From Streptomyces sp. Tue6028 (lineage in GTDB: Bacteria; Actinomycetota; Actinomycetes; Streptomycetales; Streptomycetaceae), in the NCBI RefSeq assembly GCF_002300165.1, contig NZ_MLCE01000028.1, positions 47,652-111,651 of the forward strand: a stretch of DNA of 64,000 nt. Direction: 5' to 3'. Below, one piece after another: positions 60,757 through 64,000 of the stretch. Within the stretch, counting starts at the first letter, position 1. Each line of letters begins with the position of its first letter. The notes beneath the pieces are model-generated. The model was not told the DNA's origin and searched no databases. It worked only from the letters and a program-made list of their open reading frames with translations. The position numbers and the translations under genes were made by a program.

Positions 60757-61308
60757 ATGAGCGACAGAGCCGCCCTCCTCAAGGGCATCCGCGCATGGCT
60801 GGTCTTCTTTGTCGTCTGCCTGGTGCTCAGCGGCGCCACGGCCTTCCCCCTGGTGCACGAACTGCGCTGGACGGAGGATCTGTTGAGGTCCCTGTCCGTG
60901 CCGGAGCACCTGCCCGCACTGACGGACTGGATCGAACGGGTGCGGCAGGGGCTGGACGCCGCCGACTCCGACTACCCGTTCCTGCTGTACGGCACGGACT
61001 GGCTGGCCTTCGCCCACCTGGTGATCGCCACCGCGTTCTGGGGGCCCTACCGTGACCCGGTCCGCAACATCTGGGTCGTCGAGTTCGGCATGATCGCCTG
61101 CGCCGGCATCGTCCCCCTCGCCCTGATCTGCGGACCGATCCGCGGAATTCCCTTCTGGTGGAGCGTGATCGACATGTCCTTCGGTGTCCTCGGAGTGATC
61201 CCGCTCCACATCGTCCGCAAGAGGATCAAGCGGCTGGAGGCGCTCACCGCGAACCCCGCCCCTTCGCCGGCTCCCGGTCCGCACGTCCCTCCGGCTCCGG
61301 CTGCCTGA
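60757..61308 (+). CDS. Uncharacterised four-helix membrane protein
   Basis: A 183-residue protein with about four membrane segments (AWLVFFVVCLVLSGATAFPL, WLAFAHLVIATAFWGPY, FGMIACAGIVPLALICG, FWWSVIDMSFGVLGVIPLHI) and a Pro-rich tail. No family name is recalled. The palindrome upstream suggests TetR-type control. Its end overlaps the convergent hydrolase gene by 65 bases. Confidence 0.75.
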   Translation: MSDRAALLKGIRAWLVFFVVCLVLSGATAFPLVHELRWTEDLLRSLSVPEHLPALTDWIERVRQGLDAADSDYPFLLYGTDWLAFAHLVIATAFWGPYRDPVRNIWVVEFGMIACAGIVPLALICGPIRGIPFWWSVIDMSFGVLGVIPLHIVRKRIKRLEALTANPAPSPAPGPHVPPAPAA

Positions 61309-62464
61309 GCGCGGCCATCGCGATCCGCTGGGCCACCGGGTTCATGGACTCGCCTTTCGCGTCGGTGGAGTTCACCGAGTAGACGAGGGTGCGCGACAGG
61401 TCCCTGGTGGCCGCGACGGCCGTGCTGTAGCCGTACCGGGCACCCGACTTGAGCCAGTAGACCGTGCCGCCGTACTCGAAGCGCTGGAGCCCCGCGCTCA
61501 TGTCGGCGCCCTCGATGCCCGCCGGCACGGTGAACATCTCCTCCAGCTGCGGTCCAGGGACGAGGTCTCCGCGGAAGAGATGGGTGATCAGCCGTTCCAG
61601 GTCGGCGGTCGTCGAGACCATGTCGCCGGCCGCCCACCGGTCCGCCTGGTTCCAGTCGGTGACATCGACGAACTCCGTCGTGCCGTCCGCCTTCCGCACG
61701 GCCTGGTACCCGTGGTTGTGCGGCCCGTGGATACGGGGATCCGTGCCGGGGAAGTACGTGTGGCGCATCCCGGCGGGCCGCAGGATCCGGCGGTCCGCCT
61801 CGTGCGCGTACGAGTGGCCGGTCACCTTCTCGATCAGCATGCCGAGGACGGTGTAGTTGATGTTCAGGTAGTCCTGCCGGCTCCCCGGCCGGAACTCCGG
61901 CCCCTTGGCCACCGCCGAGGCCACGACCTGTCGCGGCGTGAGCGTGTCGAAGCGGTGCGCGTACACGTCCTCGAAGGAGTCGCCGAAGCCGTCGCCCGCC
62001 TGGATGCCGCTCGTGTGGTTCAGCAACTGGCGTACGGAGACGGGCTCGAAGGCGGACGTCAGCAGCCCGGGGAGATAGCGCTGCACCGGCGCGTCCAGGT
62101 CCACCCTGTCCTCGGCCGCCAGCTGGAGGACGACCGCCGCGGTGACGACCTTCGTGGTGGACCCTGCCCGGAACCGGCCGTCCGGGTCGGCCGCCCGCCC
62201 GCTCCGCAGATCGTGCACGCCCGCGCTGCCGCGCCACGCGCCGTCGGTGCCACCGACGCGCACGAGCGCGGCGGTCGCGTCCCCGTCCGGGAGGCCGGCC
62301 AGCGCGGCACGCAGCGCCCCGGCGTCGGGTCCGCCCGTCCGCTGCGCGTTCGCCACGGGGCCCCGGGCGGTGGGGGAGGCGAACGCGGGCGCGCTCAGCG
62401 GTCCGGCGGCGAGGCCGAGACAGACAGCGGCGGCGACGACAACTGCGGTACGGCGGTGGGGCAT
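61244..62464 (-). CDS. Secreted serine hydrolase (beta-lactamase/DD-peptidase fold)
   Basis: A 406-residue exported protein. The signal ends near AFA-SP. The catalytic SxxK is STTK; the second motif is YLN in RQDYLNINYTVLG; the third is KSG in LKSGARYGY. RQLLNHTSGI is the typical class C-like loop. Probably a D-alanyl-D-alanine carboxypeptidase or an esterase of this family. ATG 62464 was chosen for the signal peptide. Confidence 0.88.
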   Translation of the reverse strand: MPHRRTAVVVAAAVCLGLAAGPLSAPAFASPTARGPVANAQRTGGPDAGALRAALAGLPDGDATAALVRVGGTDGAWRGSAGVHDLRSGRAADPDGRFRAGSTTKVVTAAVVLQLAAEDRVDLDAPVQRYLPGLLTSAFEPVSVRQLLNHTSGIQAGDGFGDSFEDVYAHRFDTLTPRQVVASAVAKGPEFRPGSRQDYLNINYTVLGMLIEKVTGHSYAHEADRRILRPAGMRHTYFPGTDPRIHGPHNHGYQAVRKADGTTEFVDVTDWNQADRWAAGDMVSTTADLERLITHLFRGDLVPGPQLEEMFTVPAGIEGADMSAGLQRFEYGGTVYWLKSGARYGYSTAVAATRDLSRTLVYSVNSTDAKGESMNPVAQRIAMAALRQPEPEGRADREPAKGRGSR

Positions 62465-62683
62465 CGGGCACTCCTGCGGGCGGTGGGACGGTCGAGGTCG
62501 ATGCCGTTCATCCTCCGGCCGCCTGCTGCCCGCCGGATCCTCACCAGGGAGGGGGCGGTCCCTGGCGCCCGCCCGAGGGTCGCCCCTAAGGGCCGCGCCG
62601 AGCCCCGCCCGCAAGACCCCTTCCTCCAGCGGCCGTTCGTGCCCGCCCTCACGTCCGGCCCGTCCCTCGGAACCCCCGTACCG

Positions 62684-63043
62684 TCACCCCCCTGCCCCCT
62701 CGGCCCGCTCCTGCGCGGCCATCACCTCGTCGCCGTGGACGTGGGCCCAGGCCCCGAACGCCTCGATCGGGTCGAGCAGCGTCCGTCCCAGCCGCGTGAG
62801 GCGGTACTCCACCCTGGGCGGCGACCCGCCGTACGCGCACCGGGTCACCAGGCCGTTGAACTCCAGCCTGCGCAGCGTCTGCGTCAGCACTTTCGCGCTG
62901 ATCCCGCCGATCGCGGCGCGCAGCTCCCCCGGGCGCCGCGGCCCGTGCCGCAGTGCCCACAGCACCACGCAGTTCCAGGTGTTGCCCAGCAGGTCGAAGG
63001 CGAGCCGGGCCCGGCAGTCGGCGAGGAACGCGTCGGTGGTCAC
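62684..63043 (-). CDS. HxlR family transcriptional regulator
   Basis: A 119-residue winged-helix protein: FDLLGNTWNCVVLWALRHGP, then ELRAAIGGISAKVLTQTLRR, the HxlR fold. Cys9 and Cys24 are candidate redox sensors. It is divergent from the dinucleotide-dependent oxidoreductase gene with 130 bases between and probably regulates it. Confidence 0.9.
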   Translation of the reverse strand: MTTDAFLADCRARLAFDLLGNTWNCVVLWALRHGPRRPGELRAAIGGISAKVLTQTLRRLEFNGLVTRCAYGGSPPRVEYRLTRLGRTLLDPIEAFGAWAHVHGDEVMAAQERAEGAGG

Positions 63044-63173
63044 TTACCGAATGGTGCCCGAGCGGCTTCCTACTGTCGTCCTCGAGCCACGGATCCGGCG
63101 ACCGCGCGGAGGCCGGCACGGCGACGGCCGCGCACGGATGCGGTGGTGCGACGACGGAAGGGACACGAGGCGG

Positions 63174-63815
63174 ATGAGGATCGGGACGCTCGGCGCGGGG
63201 AACATGGCGGACGCGCTCGCCACGCAGTGGGCGCACGCCGGGCACGACGTGTGCGTGGGCGCGCGGGATCCGGGCCGGGCGGCCCGGCTGGCCCGGCGGA
63301 TCGGCGGGCGCGCCGGAGATCTGCGCGAGGCGGCCGAGTTCGGCACCGACGCGGTGCTGCTCGCACTGCCGTACGCGGCCGTCACCGAGGTCGTCGCGGG
63401 CCTCGAAGAACCGCTGCGCGGCAGGGTGCTGATCGACTGCGTCAATCCGGTGGGGCCGGGATTCGTCCTGCGGACCGCGGGCGGACCGTCGGCCGCGGAA
63501 CGCGTCGCCGCCGCCGCGCCCGGGGCCCACGTGGTCAAGGCGTTCAACCTCTGCCACGAGGACGTCTGGCGGCTGACACCGCCGGTGTTCTCCGGACGTC
63601 CGCTCGCGGTCCCACTGTGCGGCGACGACGCGCAGGCGCTCGACGTCGTCCGCCGGCTCGTGCGGGACCTGGGGTGCGAGCCGCTGGACGCGGGCGGGAC
63701 GGCCAGGGCCGGTCTGCTGGAGGCGACGGCGGCGCTGCTGATCGGACTGTGGGTGGGGGAGGGGGCGGACGCCCAGGCCATCGCCCCGCCGAGGGAGTTC
63801 GCGGGCGAGCGCTGA
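63174..63815 (+). CDS. NAD(P)/F420-type oxidoreductase
   Basis: A 213-residue Rossmann protein of the F420-dependent NADP reductase group: MRIGTLGAGNMADALATQWA, VLLALPYAAVTEVV and HVVKAFNLCHEDVW. The cofactor pair cannot be fixed from sequence. ATG 63174 follows GAGG. Likely induced through the neighbouring HxlR protein. Confidence 0.85.
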   Translation: MRIGTLGAGNMADALATQWAHAGHDVCVGARDPGRAARLARRIGGRAGDLREAAEFGTDAVLLALPYAAVTEVVAGLEEPLRGRVLIDCVNPVGPGFVLRTAGGPSAAERVAAAAPGAHVVKAFNLCHEDVWRLTPPVFSGRPLAVPLCGDDAQALDVVRRLVRDLGCEPLDAGGTARAGLLEATAALLIGLWVGEGADAQAIAPPREFAGER

Positions 63816-63879
63816 CGCCGGGGTCCGCCGGCGCGACGGCCGACGGACCGCGCGACTGCCTCGGTCGCGGCCCGAGATC

Positions 63880-63941
63880 CGGCTCCGGCCGCGGTCCGAG
63901 AGACGGCTCCGGCCGCGGTCCGAGAGACGGCTCCGGTCACG
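63880..63941. repeat. 24-bp tandem repeat
   Basis: Two full units of CGGCTCCGGCCGCGGTCC-GAGAGA (63880-63903 and 63904-63927) and a partial third; a degenerate copy precedes. No gene is supported from 63816 to the window end. Confidence 0.7.
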
Positions 63942-64000
63942 CACCGCGTGGCGCGCGTGATGGTCGGTCGCGGTCCGTGGTGTTCGGCCGCGTGCTGAGT

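Noticed and set aside
63880..63944. Minus-strand 8-residue repeat protein reading the 24-bp units
   Set aside because: The frame begins inside the repeat, has no ribosome site and continues as shadow of the oxidoreductase gene.

Overview
The window is chromosomal DNA of a Streptomyces or very close relative. GC is very high, and the gene order sipW-sipX-sipY-sipZ, NUDIX, yraN, yifB-like, dprA, whiG, rpsB, tsf, pyrH, frr, cdsA, rlmN is the conserved core order of that genus. The sporulation sigma factor WhiG, DUF6233 and DUF6153 proteins, LAETG and class F sortase substrates and frequent GTG starts agree with this. No tRNA, rRNA, CRISPR array, integrase or transposase was recognised.

Layout. 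Positions 1-3.5 kb hold four type I signal peptidases. 3.5-7.7 kb hold a NUDIX hydrolase, a DUF2469 protein and the DNA-uptake/processing trio yraN, yifB-like and dprA. 8.0-9.5 kb hold whiG and a probably leaderless TetR regulator. 9.7-15.4 kb hold an M23-type protein and the translation, nucleotide and lipid genes rpsB, tsf, pyrH, frr and cdsA. 15.6-20.2 kb hold small secreted or unknown proteins and a Tat-exported flavin amine oxidase. 20.3-25.7 kb hold rlmN and a thiamine ABC transporter (thiBPQ) under a TPP riboswitch, whose Shine-Dalgarno sequence is fully paired in a hairpin. 25.8-32.5 kb hold an LAETG surface protein, a LOG-family protein, a VOC protein and an FtsX-like ABC transporter. 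31.1-36.1 kb hold a polyamine/GABA-type set: class III aminotransferase, Lrp/AsnC regulator, aminobutyraldehyde-type dehydrogenase and a PotD-like lipoprotein.

From about 36.1 to 48.0 kb the character changes to an accessory block. It holds a membrane protein, a FAD-dependent oxidoreductase, an NmtR-like ArsR sensor divergent from a P1B-4 metal ATPase with a coupled [2Fe-2S] ferredoxin-like protein, a Gly/His-rich secreted protein, a DUF418 membrane protein, a His-rich small exported protein, and a translationally coupled pair ending in a 945-residue membrane protein. That last protein has two nearly identical carrier (PCP) domains joined to Pls/PosA-type acyltransferase domains but has no adenylation domain. 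The block is bracketed by copies of the 9-mer TAGTTGGCA: two direct copies on the left, and two inverted copies inside an 86-bp nested palindrome on the right. No recombinase gene lies inside it. This is the most interesting part of the window.

Beyond it, 48.1-53.6 kb (minus strand) is a NamZ (exo-muramidase), GNAT and carbohydrate ABC transporter cluster, probably for cell-wall sugar recovery. 54.0-56.1 kb hold a sortase substrate with a class F sortase, then an ECF sigma factor with a membrane protein. 56.1-58.9 kb hold a second FAD oxidoreductase paralogous to the one in the accessory block, and DUF305 and DUF6153 proteins. 59.2-63.8 kb hold an FprA-type ferredoxin-NADP reductase behind a probable DmdR iron box, a small membrane protein, a secreted serine hydrolase, and an HxlR regulator divergent from an F420/NADP-type oxidoreductase.
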